Shown piece after piece: positions 17,880 to 24,882 of a DNA stretch of 30,327 nt. Below the pieces are notes generated by a model that had not been told where the DNA came from, did not search any database, and worked only from the letters and a program-made list of their open reading frames with translations. The stretch comes from an uncultured Clostridia bacterium (GTDB lineage: Bacteria > Bacillota > Clostridia > Oscillospirales > CAG-272), in assembly GCA_947624945.1 (NCBI GenBank), contig CANQMJ010000008.1, positions 1-30,327 on the forward strand, given 5' to 3'. Position 1 is the stretch's first letter. The number at the start of each line of letters is the position of its first letter. A program made the translations under genes and the position numbers.

Positions 17880-17914
17880 AAAGCGCCCGATGCCATAAAC
17901 AGTACGGCATCGGG
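17880..17914 (-). terminator. T-box-controlled terminator of valS leader
   Basis: Nine-base-pair stem CCCGATGCC/GGCATCGGG (17886-17894 with 17906-17914), followed on the minus strand by CGCTTTTTG. This is the hairpin that competes with the T-box antiterminator. Confidence 0.88.
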
Positions 17915-18156
17915 ACGCAATAAATACGCGGTACCACCCGAATTGATAAAGGGGCGACCCTTTATCCTCTCATGACGCTGTAACGTGCGTACACGGCGGA
18001 CGCTGACGGACACAGTACGGCACACGATGCTTGTGTCCTTTCACATCCGCAGCTCGGGGGCGACCTTCGACTAAACTCCGCCGCCGGACTCTCACCGCCT
18101 CCGGCTCGCTTTGCGCGGGAGCAAAAGCCTACTCCTCCCCGTCATCGCTGTTGTTC
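17880..18156 (-). ncRNA. T-box leader (riboswitch) of valS
   Basis: The valS leader carries the hallmark T-box sequence GGGTGGTACCGCG (minus strand, 17939-17927) next to a terminator hairpin. T-box RNAs sense uncharged tRNA: the acceptor end pairs with the antiterminator bulge and the anticodon pairs with a specifier codon. The bulge TGGT would pair with a tRNA ending in ACCA, as in tRNA-Val. Upstream, the distal Stem I pattern GAGCCGG...GGTGAGAGTCCGG is typical. A GTC (Val) triplet at 18064-18062 in the context GAAGGTCGCC is the best specifier candidate; a second GTC lies at 18071-18069. A stem GATAAAGGG/CCCTTTATC separates Stem I from the antiterminator. The identity is sure, the exact specifier less so. 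Confidence 0.93.
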
Positions 18157-18160
18157 ATGT

Positions 18161-18189
18161 ATTATATTACAACTTTCGTGAGTTGTCAA
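18161..18189 (-). promoter_or_regulatory. sigma-A promoter of the valS leader
   Basis: On the minus strand: perfect TTGACA (18189-18184), exactly 17 bases, perfect TATAAT (18166-18161). A consensus promoter fits control by attenuation rather than by initiation. Confidence 0.88.
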
Positions 18190-18209
18190 GAGGTATTCGG
18201 GCATAATAG

Positions 18210-18223
18210 TTTTGACGTCAAAA
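18210..18223. promoter_or_regulatory. perfect 14-base palindrome between two divergent promoters
   Basis: TTTTGACGTCAAAA, a perfect palindrome, sits between the valS promoter (-35 at 18184-18189) and the glycosidase promoter (-35 at 18229-18234). Position and symmetry suggest a dimeric regulator site; no regulator is identified. Confidence 0.4.
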
Positions 18224-18228
18224 TTTGC

Positions 18229-18257
18229 TTGACACCGCATCAGAGCGGATATATAAT
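18229..18257 (+). promoter_or_regulatory. sigma-A promoter of the phosphodiester glycosidase operon
   Basis: Perfect TTGACA (18229-18234), 17-base spacer, perfect TATAAT (18252-18257). It is divergent from the valS promoter, with 39 bases between the two -35 boxes. Confidence 0.85.
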
Positions 18258-18301
18258 TAAATATAATTATTGTGGACATTTTTCCCTCAAAGGAGGACGC
18301 G

Positions 18302-19438
18302 ATGCGCGGATACCGTAAAACGCCGCGCGCGCTCGTTTATGCGGGACGCGCGGGACTCATAATACTGACGCTTCTGCTTGCGGTCGTAATTGCGCTCTAC
18401 AGTCTCATGCTTGTGCTCGCGAAAGGGCCGTCGCCGACGGCGCGCGATCTGTTCGTACGCAGCGTCATGGAGACGTCGGCAGCGAAATTTCTCGCGCGCA
18501 TGTTCTTCTCGGAAGATGAGATAAACGAAATACTCGACCTCGGCGACGGGGGCGGCTCGCAGCATACGAATACGGACCTAATAAACATCGGCGGCAGCGG
18601 CGACGAAACGGAACCGACCGAAACTCTGCCGTTCATGAGCGGCAATAATAACGGCGGTGTGCCGTCCGATACGTCCGTGCCCGGCGCTGATACAACATCG
18701 CCCGACACTGCGCCGCCCGACGAGCCGACGGAGGACGACGTTGAGGTCGTCGACGTGGACGGCGACACATACAAGGGCAAAATGATAATAATAAAGGACC
18801 CGTCGCGTGTCAAGATCGGCATGCTCGACAACTACGGAGAGGGCTACTCGGGCAAGACGCTGCGCCGCTTCATAGAGGATGAAGGCGCGGTCGGCGGCAT
18901 AAACGCGGGCGGCTTCTGGGACGAGGGCGGAAACGGCACGGGCTCGGTACCGGACGGCGTCGTGATACGTGGTGGCGAGATCGTGTGGGGCAGTCCCGAC
19001 ACGTACTACAAATGCGTCATAGGCTTTGACAAAAACCACATCCTGCACGTCGGCAATATGACGGGAGCCGAGGCGCTCGCGGACGGGATCGTTGACGGGC
19101 TGAGCTTTGAGGGCGGACCGCTGCTCGTCGTGAACGGCGTGCCGGAAACGTCGAGGCGGAAGCTGAACGGCGGACTAAACCCGCGCACCGCGATCGGACA
19201 GCGCGCGGACGGCGCGATACTGATGCTCGTCATAAACGGACGTCAGGCGGATTCGCTCGGCGCGACGCACGCCGACACGTGCAATATAATGGCGTCGTTC
19301 GGCGCCGTCAACGCCGCGAACCTCGACGGCGGCTCGTCGTCGCTGATGATATACAACGGCGAAACGCTGACGCAGAGCGCGTACTTCTTCGGCGAGCGCA
19401 AGCTGCCGGACGTGTTCCTCATAATGCCGGAGAAGTGA
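18302..19438 (+). CDS. membrane-anchored phosphodiester glycosidase (NAGPA-domain) protein
   Basis: 378 residues. A single N-terminal membrane helix (about residues 14-40, after a basic MRGYRKTPR start) is followed by a linker rich in Thr, Pro, Gly and Asp (about 80-155) and an extracellular NAGPA-type domain. Family features are INAGGFWDEGG, PDGVVIRGGEIV, GGPLLVVNG, NPRTAIGQRADG and, near the end, AANLDGGSSSLMIYNG. Proteins with this domain remove sugar residues from phosphodiester-linked glycans; Firmicutes members are tied to exopolysaccharide or wall-polymer turnover. The ATG at 18302 has AAAGGAGG six bases upstream, which decides it over an earlier in-frame ATG at 18272. The next gene follows after 37 bases and is also membrane anchored, so the two probably form an operon. 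The natural substrate is unknown. Confidence 0.88.
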   Translation: MRGYRKTPRALVYAGRAGLIILTLLLAVVIALYSLMLVLAKGPSPTARDLFVRSVMETSAAKFLARMFFSEDEINEILDLGDGGGSQHTNTDLINIGGSGDETEPTETLPFMSGNNNGGVPSDTSVPGADTTSPDTAPPDEPTEDDVEVVDVDGDTYKGKMIIIKDPSRVKIGMLDNYGEGYSGKTLRRFIEDEGAVGGINAGGFWDEGGNGTGSVPDGVVIRGGEIVWGSPDTYYKCVIGFDKNHILHVGNMTGAEALADGIVDGLSFEGGPLLVVNGVPETSRRKLNGGLNPRTAIGQRADGAILMLVINGRQADSLGATHADTCNIMASFGAVNAANLDGGSSSLMIYNGETLTQSAYFFGERKLPDVFLIMPEK

Positions 19439-19475
19439 GGAGACTATATACTATCCTGTCCGGGAGGAGGCAGAC

Positions 19476-21095
19476 GTGGACGGAAGAAGAATAAAGAATC
19501 CGCACCGCAAGGAAAAACGCGTAAGCGACGGATTTTACAAATATTACGCCGTGTTCTGCATCGTGCTCGTTGCGGCGATACTTGTCGGCGCGGGCATATT
19601 CTACGATTTCATACGCACATATGAGACGTCGCTGCCGGAGCACGTCGCCGAAAAGTACGTTGAGGGACTCGACGGCGAGACGTTTTCGGCGCTCATATCG
19701 GAGCGCTTGGACGAGATAGGCTCGGGATTTGAAACTGCGGACGCTGTCGGCGAAACGCTCGCGGACGCAATGAAAGACGGCGTAACGTTCACAGAGACTG
19801 TGGGCGGCGGCGCGCCGTCGTACGACGTTTTCTGCGGCGGCAAGCTGATGAAGATAACGCTGTCACCGACGGAGAAGCTTCGCTACGGATTTTCCCGCTG
19901 CGAGGTCGACAAGGTGGAGATATACGACGAGTGGATATCGTCGCGCGTGTCAGACGTGACCGTCATCGTGCCGTCAAAAGCGTCCGTCACCGTAAACGGC
20001 ACGCCGCTCGGCGGCGAATATCTGACGGGCGAGGAATACGAGAGCGCGTCGCTGTCGGTGTTTGAAAAAAGCGTTGACAAGCTCGCGACATATAAAGTCA
20101 AAAGCGTGTTCGGCACTGTCGACGTCGACGCAGAATTCAACGGCGAGCCGCTGATAATATCGAAGCTCGGCGCAAGCACGTACTATTCCGATTTCGATAT
20201 ATCGTCGCGGTCGGACTACACATTAAAAGCGCCCGCAGACGCAAAAGTCACCGTCAACGGCGTCGACGCGGACGGCGCGTTCGTCACGTCCGTCGAGCAT
20301 GTGACGGGCATATCGTCGGAGTTCGAGCCCGACACATCGCCCGAGATCGACGTCTACACGTTCCCGTCGCTGATGAGGGAGCCGACGGTGACGGTCACGC
20401 TCGCGGGCGATACGCTGACGCCGGACGAGGCGGACGCGAACGGGAGCGCGTACTCGTACCCGGAATCGTACAGACGGCGGTACACGGTGCGCGTGCCGCG
20501 CGGCGTCACGCTCTTTTGCAACGGCGTCGAGGTCGCAGACTCGTATAAGACCGCGGACACCGGCACGTATCAGCTTCCGACCGAGGTGAAGGGCGCGAGC
20601 GCGTCCGAAAAGTACGAGACTTACGAGGTCGGACTGTATAACGATCCCGTGTTCACAACGTCGGCGGGGTGCGCCGGGGAGGCAAACGGATTTGAATACA
20701 CGTTCTACGCCGCGCCGAAGCAGTCGGAGGACGAGGAAATACGCGAGCTGTCGGAAGAGTTCACGCGTCTTTTCATCAAGTATTCGTACGAGGGCACGGA
20801 GTATACGCGGCAGAACTACGACAACGTGATGGCGCTCGTCATGTCGGGCTCGCCGGCTGACGACCTCATAACGACGACGCTTTCGTCCTATATCTACAAC
20901 AGCAATTTCAAGGTCGACAAGCTCGACATGACGATACGCGACATCGCGCGGTTCTCCGGCGACTGCATATCGGTGAAGATAGACTTCGACTCGCACGGCA
21001 AGTATTATAAATACGAAAAAAGCGGCGCGGGTACGTATGCGCTCGTATGGGTGAAGACCGCGTCGGGATGGCGCGTCGCGGAGTTTTCGATGTGA
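19476..21095 (+). CDS. membrane-anchored extracellular protein, repeated beta modules, unknown function
   Basis: 539 residues from a GTG start five bases after GGGAGGAGG. A basic cytoplasmic tail (1-23, many Lys/Arg) leads into one membrane helix (about 24-47, YAVFCIVLVAAILVGAGIFY). The outside part contains three stretches with a similar short motif, VTVNGTPLGG, VTVNGVDADG and LFCNGVEVAD, each preceded by hydrophobic strands, which suggests tandem beta domains. The last 115 residues look like an alpha-beta NTF2-like domain (EEIRELSEEFTRLFIKYSYEG... ALVWVKTASGWRVAEFSM). This layout recalls TcaA/YvbJ-type envelope proteins without the zinc ribbon, but that is only an architectural guess. It lies in an apparent operon behind the phosphodiester glycosidase, which points to a cell-envelope role. 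I do not recognise the family. Confidence 0.75.
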   Translation: MDGRRIKNPHRKEKRVSDGFYKYYAVFCIVLVAAILVGAGIFYDFIRTYETSLPEHVAEKYVEGLDGETFSALISERLDEIGSGFETADAVGETLADAMKDGVTFTETVGGGAPSYDVFCGGKLMKITLSPTEKLRYGFSRCEVDKVEIYDEWISSRVSDVTVIVPSKASVTVNGTPLGGEYLTGEEYESASLSVFEKSVDKLATYKVKSVFGTVDVDAEFNGEPLIISKLGASTYYSDFDISSRSDYTLKAPADAKVTVNGVDADGAFVTSVEHVTGISSEFEPDTSPEIDVYTFPSLMREPTVTVTLAGDTLTPDEADANGSAYSYPESYRRRYTVRVPRGVTLFCNGVEVADSYKTADTGTYQLPTEVKGASASEKYETYEVGLYNDPVFTTSAGCAGEANGFEYTFYAAPKQSEDEEIRELSEEFTRLFIKYSYEGTEYTRQNYDNVMALVMSGSPADDLITTTLSSYIYNSNFKVDKLDMTIRDIARFSGDCISVKIDFDSHGKYYKYEKSGAGTYALVWVKTASGWRVAEFSM

Positions 21096-21127
21096 ACAGG
21101 CCGCACGGCGCCGTCATTACGCATGTG

Positions 21128-21156
21128 TTGACATATTGCGGTTTTTGTGATATACT
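21128..21156 (+). promoter_or_regulatory. sigma-A promoter of the capA-like gene
   Basis: Perfect TTGACA (21128-21133), 17-base spacer, TATACT (21151-21156). Expected transcription start is near 21163, giving a leader of about 60 bases. Confidence 0.8.
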
Positions 21157-21176
21157 TTGTCGGTAAATAATGCATG

Positions 21177-21216
21177 CTCGGTGACGCTTAGCGTCACGGT
21201 GATAAATACCGAGGTG
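21177..21216 (+). promoter_or_regulatory. structured 5' leader overlapping the ribosome site of the capA-like gene
   Basis: A perfect inner hairpin GTGACGC-TTA-GCGTCAC (21181-21197) is enclosed by CTCG (21177-21180) and CGAG (21210-21213). The right outer arm overlaps the Shine-Dalgarno GAGGTG (21211-21216), seven bases before the TTG start, so the fold could limit ribosome access. Confidence 0.4.
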
Positions 21217-21223
21217 AACGATA

Positions 21224-22707
21224 TTGAACGGTAACGGCAACCGATACCCGTCCCCGCAGAGGCCGCAGCCGCCAAGACGGCCGCAGCCGCAACGCAGACG
21301 GAAAAAACAGAGCGATATAAAAATATCCCGTTTTTGTGCTTTGTCGTAGTATGGCTGCTCATACTCGGCATGATATTCCTCGTCGCACGCATCAGAAGCG
21401 GCGGAAATGACAAGACTGGCGACGGCACGGCCACGGGTTCAGAGTCGCAGAGCACGCAGAATGTTGCGCAGCACGGCGGCGATACGCCTTCGTCGGGCGA
21501 TGTTTCCGTCGGCGTCACGACGGAGCCGACGGGCACGACGGAGCCGCCGCCCGTCACAAGCACCGATGCGACGATACTTTCGGCGGGCGACATAATCGCG
21601 CATTTAGCGCAGATGAAGTATGCGAAAGCCGTCGGCGGCGACACATACGATTTCTCCAACTCGTTCAAATATATAAAGGACATCGTATCGTCCGCAGACT
21701 ATGCAGTCGCCAACTTCGAGACGACGCTCGCCGGTCCCGATGTCGAATACACCGGATACCCGCGCTTCAACGCGCCGGACTCACTGCTCGACGCCGTCAA
21801 AGGCGCGGGTTTTGACATGATGCTGTTCGCCAACAACCACTGCTATGACACGAGACTCGCGGGATTTCTGCGCACGCAGGATCAGTTTACATCGCACGGA
21901 CTCGAATATATAGGCGCGAAAAAGCAGCCCGGCGACGACGCGTACAAAGTCGTCGACGTCAACGGCATAAAAATAGGCATGCTCAATTACGCCGACGACC
22001 TGTCGGGCGGCACGGGCACGTCGCCGACGATAAACGGCAGCGCGATAAAGAACGGCGAGGAGGCATATATGAACCTCTACAACGCCGCAAATGTGAGCAC
22101 TATGTACGCCGAGGTCGAGTCGATAATATCAAAGATGAAGTCGGACGGCGTCGACCTCATCATTGCCTACATGCACTGGGGCTCCGAGTATAACATAAAG
22201 CACAACACGTTCCAGGAAAACGTCGCGCAGAAGCTGTGCGACCTCGGCGTCGACGTAATAATCGGCGGTCACCCGCACGTCGTACAGGACGCCGACGTGC
22301 TCACGTCGTCGGACGGCGGCAGAAAAACGCTGTGCTTTTATTCGCTCGGCAATTTCGTGTCGAATCAGAACCGACGCTCCCTCGAAAACTCGACGAACAG
22401 CCAATACACAGAGGGCGGTCTTATCGTGACGATATCGGTGCGCAAGTATTCGACGGGCGAGGTCGTGATAACGAAGGCGGAGCAGATACCGACGTTTGTA
22501 CACACGTACACGGCGAAGAACGGCTTTTACGCGCATGAGATACTGCCCGCCGCGGCTGCCGTCGCCGACCCGGACGCGTACGGACTGAAAAATTCCTCAT
22601 ACGGCGTGTCGACGTCGAAGGAGGTATTCGGACTTATAAACGACGTTCTCGGAAACGTGGTGCAGACATTCAACGAAACGATAGCGGAGAAAACGGACGC
22701 TTCTTGA
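21224..22707 (+). CDS. CapA-family poly-gamma-glutamate-type metallophosphoesterase, N-terminal frameshift
   Basis: The body is a CapA/PGA_cap protein: LSAGDII, YAVANFETTLAG, MLFANNHCYD, MHWGSEY, GGHPHVVQD and FYSLGNFVS are the family's metal-site segments. Members act at the outer membrane face in capsule or poly-gamma-glutamate processing, many with unknown substrates. The only start with a proper ribosome site is TTG 21224 (GAGGTG, seven bases before). It opens a Pro/Arg-rich tail (PSPQRPQPPRRPQPQRRRKK) in one frame, which hits TAG at 21347. The membrane helix (LCFVVVWLLILGMIFLVARI) and all of the CapA domain are one frame back. Adding one A to the A6 run at 21302-21307 gives an unbroken 494-residue protein with a basic tail, a membrane helix and the domain. 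This may be a sequencing error, a mutation or slippage. A Thr/Ser/Gly-rich linker follows the helix. Confidence 0.82.
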
Positions 22708-22778
22708 CGAAGCGTTGCACGTGGCAGTTATTTGAATAGTATAACAGTCAAATACATTCGAATAGGCGTTAGTAACCC

Positions 22779-22810
22779 CGAGCCGGCAGGCATAGTCTGT
22801 CGGCTTTTTT
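22779..22810 (+). terminator. intrinsic terminator of the capA-like gene
   Basis: Stem AGCCGGCAG/CTGTCGGCT (22781-22789 with 22797-22805, one G-T mismatch), loop GCATAGT, then a run of six T. Nearly the same sequence recurs at 24316-24342 beyond the restriction-modification genes. Confidence 0.85.
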
Positions 22811-22841
22811 CTATGTACTGTTGAAATAAAGCTTAAACCCA

Positions 22842-22881
22842 TTGAAAAAGTTAAACAAATGTGATACACTTTAATGTGTAT
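22842..22881 (+). promoter_or_regulatory. promoter of the restriction-modification genes with inverted repeat on the -10 box
   Basis: TTGAAA (22842-22847), 17-base spacer, TACACT (22865-22870). An inverted repeat ATACAC-TTTAAT-GTGTAT (22864-22881) covers the -10 box and the likely start site, where a repressor could block initiation. Confidence 0.55.
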
Positions 22882-22902
22882 GATTGTGTGGAGGCGAAAT
22901 AA

Positions 22903-23613
22903 ATGAGGATTGAAGATTATATAGATGCCGATCTTTTAGATAAATTTGAGTTTCATAATTATAACCATGCAGTCGAGATCATTACACAGGCATTTCCTGA
23001 AGAATGGAGCGACATTGTAGATTGCCTGCGCAAATTGGATATCACAACAGATGATTTGCGTGAGGCAGGCGGGAACGAAACAAACATTCCCAAAAAATTT
23101 GACGATGTTCTTTACCCTTGCGGATGGCGGGAAATCCGTATTTCAGGAGATTTGCACATTAAATTTTATCCTCGACAGGCAGATCAAAGGGGACGTTTTT
23201 CAAACACTCCGTTTGACGAGCGTGTTACAGACGGCTACATTGACGGTCACAATATAGATTTTTTGAAAGGTCGAATTGCTTTTGATTTGGAGTGGAACAG
23301 CAAAGATCAGACCTTTGACCGAGATTTGCTTGCAATGCGAACCTATTATGACTGTGATATTGTTAGTGTCGGGATAATCGTTACCCGTTCGCAAGAACTC
23401 AACGATGTATTTAAGACAGTATATGACTATGATAAAAACTCCCATACATGGAAGCCGATTATGCGTAAGTATGGCGCCAGCACCACATGGATGGGAAAAC
23501 TCCTTTACAGGTTGGAATCCCGCAGAAATGGCGGATGCCCGATTTTGGCTGTTGGTATCAAGAAAAAATGTATTTCTGATTGGGAGGAGGGATATATAGA
23601 TGAACACGCTTAA
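22903..23613 (+). CDS. BglII/BstYI-like type II restriction endonuclease
   Basis: 236 residues, no membrane segments. The N-terminal pattern YNHAVEIITQAFPEEW then IVDCLRKLD matches the helical start of BglII/BstYI enzymes, and GWREIRI corresponds to their GWK/GWKE segment. The core IDFLKGRIAFDLEWNSKDQ resembles the PD-(D/E)XK centre of this group, with D119 and E130-x-N132 where BglII and BstYI have D...E-x-Q; DIVSVGIIVTRS matches the following strand. Relatives cut AGATCT or RGATCY; the specificity here is not known. ATG 22903 follows GGAGGCG. The 3' end overlaps the methylase gene by 14 bases, so the two are translated together. Base composition is AT-richer than neighbours, in line with transfer. 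A hypothetical nuclease of another family is the alternative. Confidence 0.78.
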   Translation: MRIEDYIDADLLDKFEFHNYNHAVEIITQAFPEEWSDIVDCLRKLDITTDDLREAGGNETNIPKKFDDVLYPCGWREIRISGDLHIKFYPRQADQRGRFSNTPFDERVTDGYIDGHNIDFLKGRIAFDLEWNSKDQTFDRDLLAMRTYYDCDIVSVGIIVTRSQELNDVFKTVYDYDKNSHTWKPIMRKYGASTTWMGKLLYRLESRRNGGCPILAVGIKKKCISDWEEGYIDEHA

Positions 23614-24253
23614 AGAAACATCAGAAAGTTTGCTGACATTTTGCGGAAGCAAGAAGTATTCGACAATATATGCTGATCCGCCTTGGCGTTTTCAAAATCG
23701 AACCGGCAAGGTTGCGCCGGAAAATAAAAAGCTGAATCGCTATGAAACGATGCCTTTGGAAGATATTATGGCTTTACCGGTCGAACAAGTTGCCGCTTCA
23801 AAAAGCCATTTGTATTTGTGGGTTCCAAACGCTCTGCTTCCCGATGGCCTTGCAGTTATGAAAGCGTGGGGGTTTGAGTATAAGGGCAATATCGTTTGGG
23901 AAAAGGTTCGCAAGGATGGAGAGCCTGATGGTCGTGGCGTGGGTTTCTATTTCCGGAATGTAACGGAAATGCTGCTTTTCGGTATTCGCGGCGAAAGCTT
24001 TAGGACATTAGCTCCTGCTCGCTCCCAAGTTAACTTAATAAGAACGCAAAAACGGGAACATTCAAGAAAGCCTGATGAAATCATACCGATTATCGAGAAG
24101 TGTTCCCCCGGTCCGTTTATTGAGTTGTTCGCTCGCGGCGATCGGGAAGGTTGGGATATGTGGGGCAATCAGGCCGACGCAAGCTATGAGCCGACTTGGA
24201 ATACATATAAAAATCATACGGTGAAGTCGAATTCTGCAATACAACAGTTGTAA
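23600..24253 (+). CDS. MT-A70 family DNA N6-adenine methyltransferase
   Basis: 217 residues. The catalytic motif IV is YADPPWRF (DPPW at 26-29), diagnostic of MT-A70/M.MunI-type adenine methylases; SHLYLWVPNALL, GFEYKGNIVWEK and the C-terminal PGPFIELFARGDREGW (cofactor-binding part) follow in the family order. It transfers a methyl group from S-adenosylmethionine to adenine N6. Because the upstream overlapping gene resembles a BglII-type nuclease, its probable job is protecting host DNA at the nuclease's site. ATG 23600 lies nine bases after GGGAGGAGGG inside the end of the nuclease gene. The cytosine N4 methylases known for BglII belong to another family, so this pairing is less common. Composition is AT-rich like its partner. 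Confidence 0.9.
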   Translation: MNTLKETSESLLTFCGSKKYSTIYADPPWRFQNRTGKVAPENKKLNRYETMPLEDIMALPVEQVAASKSHLYLWVPNALLPDGLAVMKAWGFEYKGNIVWEKVRKDGEPDGRGVGFYFRNVTEMLLFGIRGESFRTLAPARSQVNLIRTQKREHSRKPDEIIPIIEKCSPGPFIELFARGDREGWDMWGNQADASYEPTWNTYKNHTVKSNSAIQQL

Positions 24254-24314
24254 CCAGAAAGATTATTCTTTACTGACGTAATTGCTATATTTATAAATGT
24301 TTCCATATGACAAA

Positions 24315-24345
24315 CCGAGCCGACAGACACAGTCTGTCGGCTCGG
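24315..24345. terminator. perfect 13-bp hairpin after mscL and the methylase gene
   Basis: CCGAGCCGACAGA-CACAG-TCTGTCGGCTCGG. On the minus strand, 20 bases beyond the mscL stop, it is followed by only a short T run (TTTGT); on the plus strand no T tract follows. Probably the mscL terminator, though weak by the T-tract criterion. Confidence 0.6.
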
Positions 24346-24364
24346 CGCGCTTATTAAGCTGTCC

Positions 24365-24832
24365 TCAGTCTTTTTTGTCCTTTTGCAGAAGGTCGCGGAT
24401 CTCGGTAAGTATATCGAGCTCGGTCGGAGCGGGAGCCGCCTCGGGAGCCGCCGCCGTTTCCTCTTCCTCTTTCTTCTTCGCCTTTTCCGCCGCGACCTTC
24501 GCCGCCTTGTTGAACGACTTCACGATCACGAAGCAGATGAAGGCGATGATGATGAAGTTGATGATGGCGGAGACGAATACGCCGAAGCCGATGGTCACGC
24601 CGGGGTCGACGACCTCGCCCGCCGCGTCAAGCGTCGGGGCGACTACAACCCAGTTGAGGCGGTCGGTGAAGTCGGTTCCGCCGGTGACAAGACCAATCAG
24701 GGGCATAAGTACATTGTTGACGAGCGAGTTCGTGATCGCGCTGAACGCGGTCGCGATGATAACGCCTATTGCCATGTCGAGCACGTTGCCGCGGCTGATG
24801 AAGTCCTTGAATTCAGAGAAGAATTTTTTCAT
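24365..24832 (-). CDS. mscL: large-conductance mechanosensitive channel
   Basis: 155 residues, slightly longer than typical MscL. The N-terminal signature EFKDFISRGNVLDMAIGVII, then AFSAITNSLVNNVLMPLIG, forms the first membrane helix; the second is FGVFVSAIINFIIIAFICFVIVK. Between them is a short external loop. The C-terminal tail has a basic KAAEKAKKK segment, an Ala/Pro/Glu linker and the amphipathic ILTEIRDLLQ bundle helix. The pentameric channel opens under membrane tension to release solutes in hypo-osmotic shock. ATG 24832 is preceded by AAAGGAAAAGGAAAAG. The gene is 50 bases downstream of a small unknown gene in the same direction, and the R-M insert ends just past its terminator. Confidence 0.96.
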   Translation of the reverse strand: MKKFFSEFKDFISRGNVLDMAIGVIIATAFSAITNSLVNNVLMPLIGLVTGGTDFTDRLNWVVVAPTLDAAGEVVDPGVTIGFGVFVSAIINFIIIAFICFVIVKSFNKAAKVAAEKAKKKEEEETAAAPEAAPAPTELDILTEIRDLLQKDKKD

Positions 24833-24882
24833 TTTTCTTTTCCTTTTCCTTTCATGGTTTTTTATTTACATTAAAAATAATG

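Larger units (their letters stand above)
22708..24345. mobile_element. AT-richer restriction-modification island (probable horizontal insert)
   Basis: The stretch holds two genes whose codons favour A/T third positions (TTT, GAT, AAA, GAA), unlike the host genes on either side (GCG, TCG, CTC, CGC). It lies between capA (+) and mscL (-). A 27-base hairpin sequence at 22779-22805 and a near copy at 24316-24342 (three mismatches in the shared 26 bases) flank the genes in direct orientation. No transposase, integrase or tRNA attachment site is visible. Transfer is inferred from composition and gene type; edges are approximate. Confidence 0.6.

Noticed and set aside
16320..17975. 551-codon plus-strand open frame
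   Set aside because: Antisense to valS and running into the T-box leader; no independent evidence for coding.
21302..21308. Canonical -1 slippery heptamer AAAAAAC in capA
   Set aside because: The heptamer is out of register: the zero-frame codons are AAA AAA CAG, not AAA AAC, so simultaneous two-tRNA slippage of the dnaX type does not fit. Homopolymer indel or transcriptional slippage remains possible.
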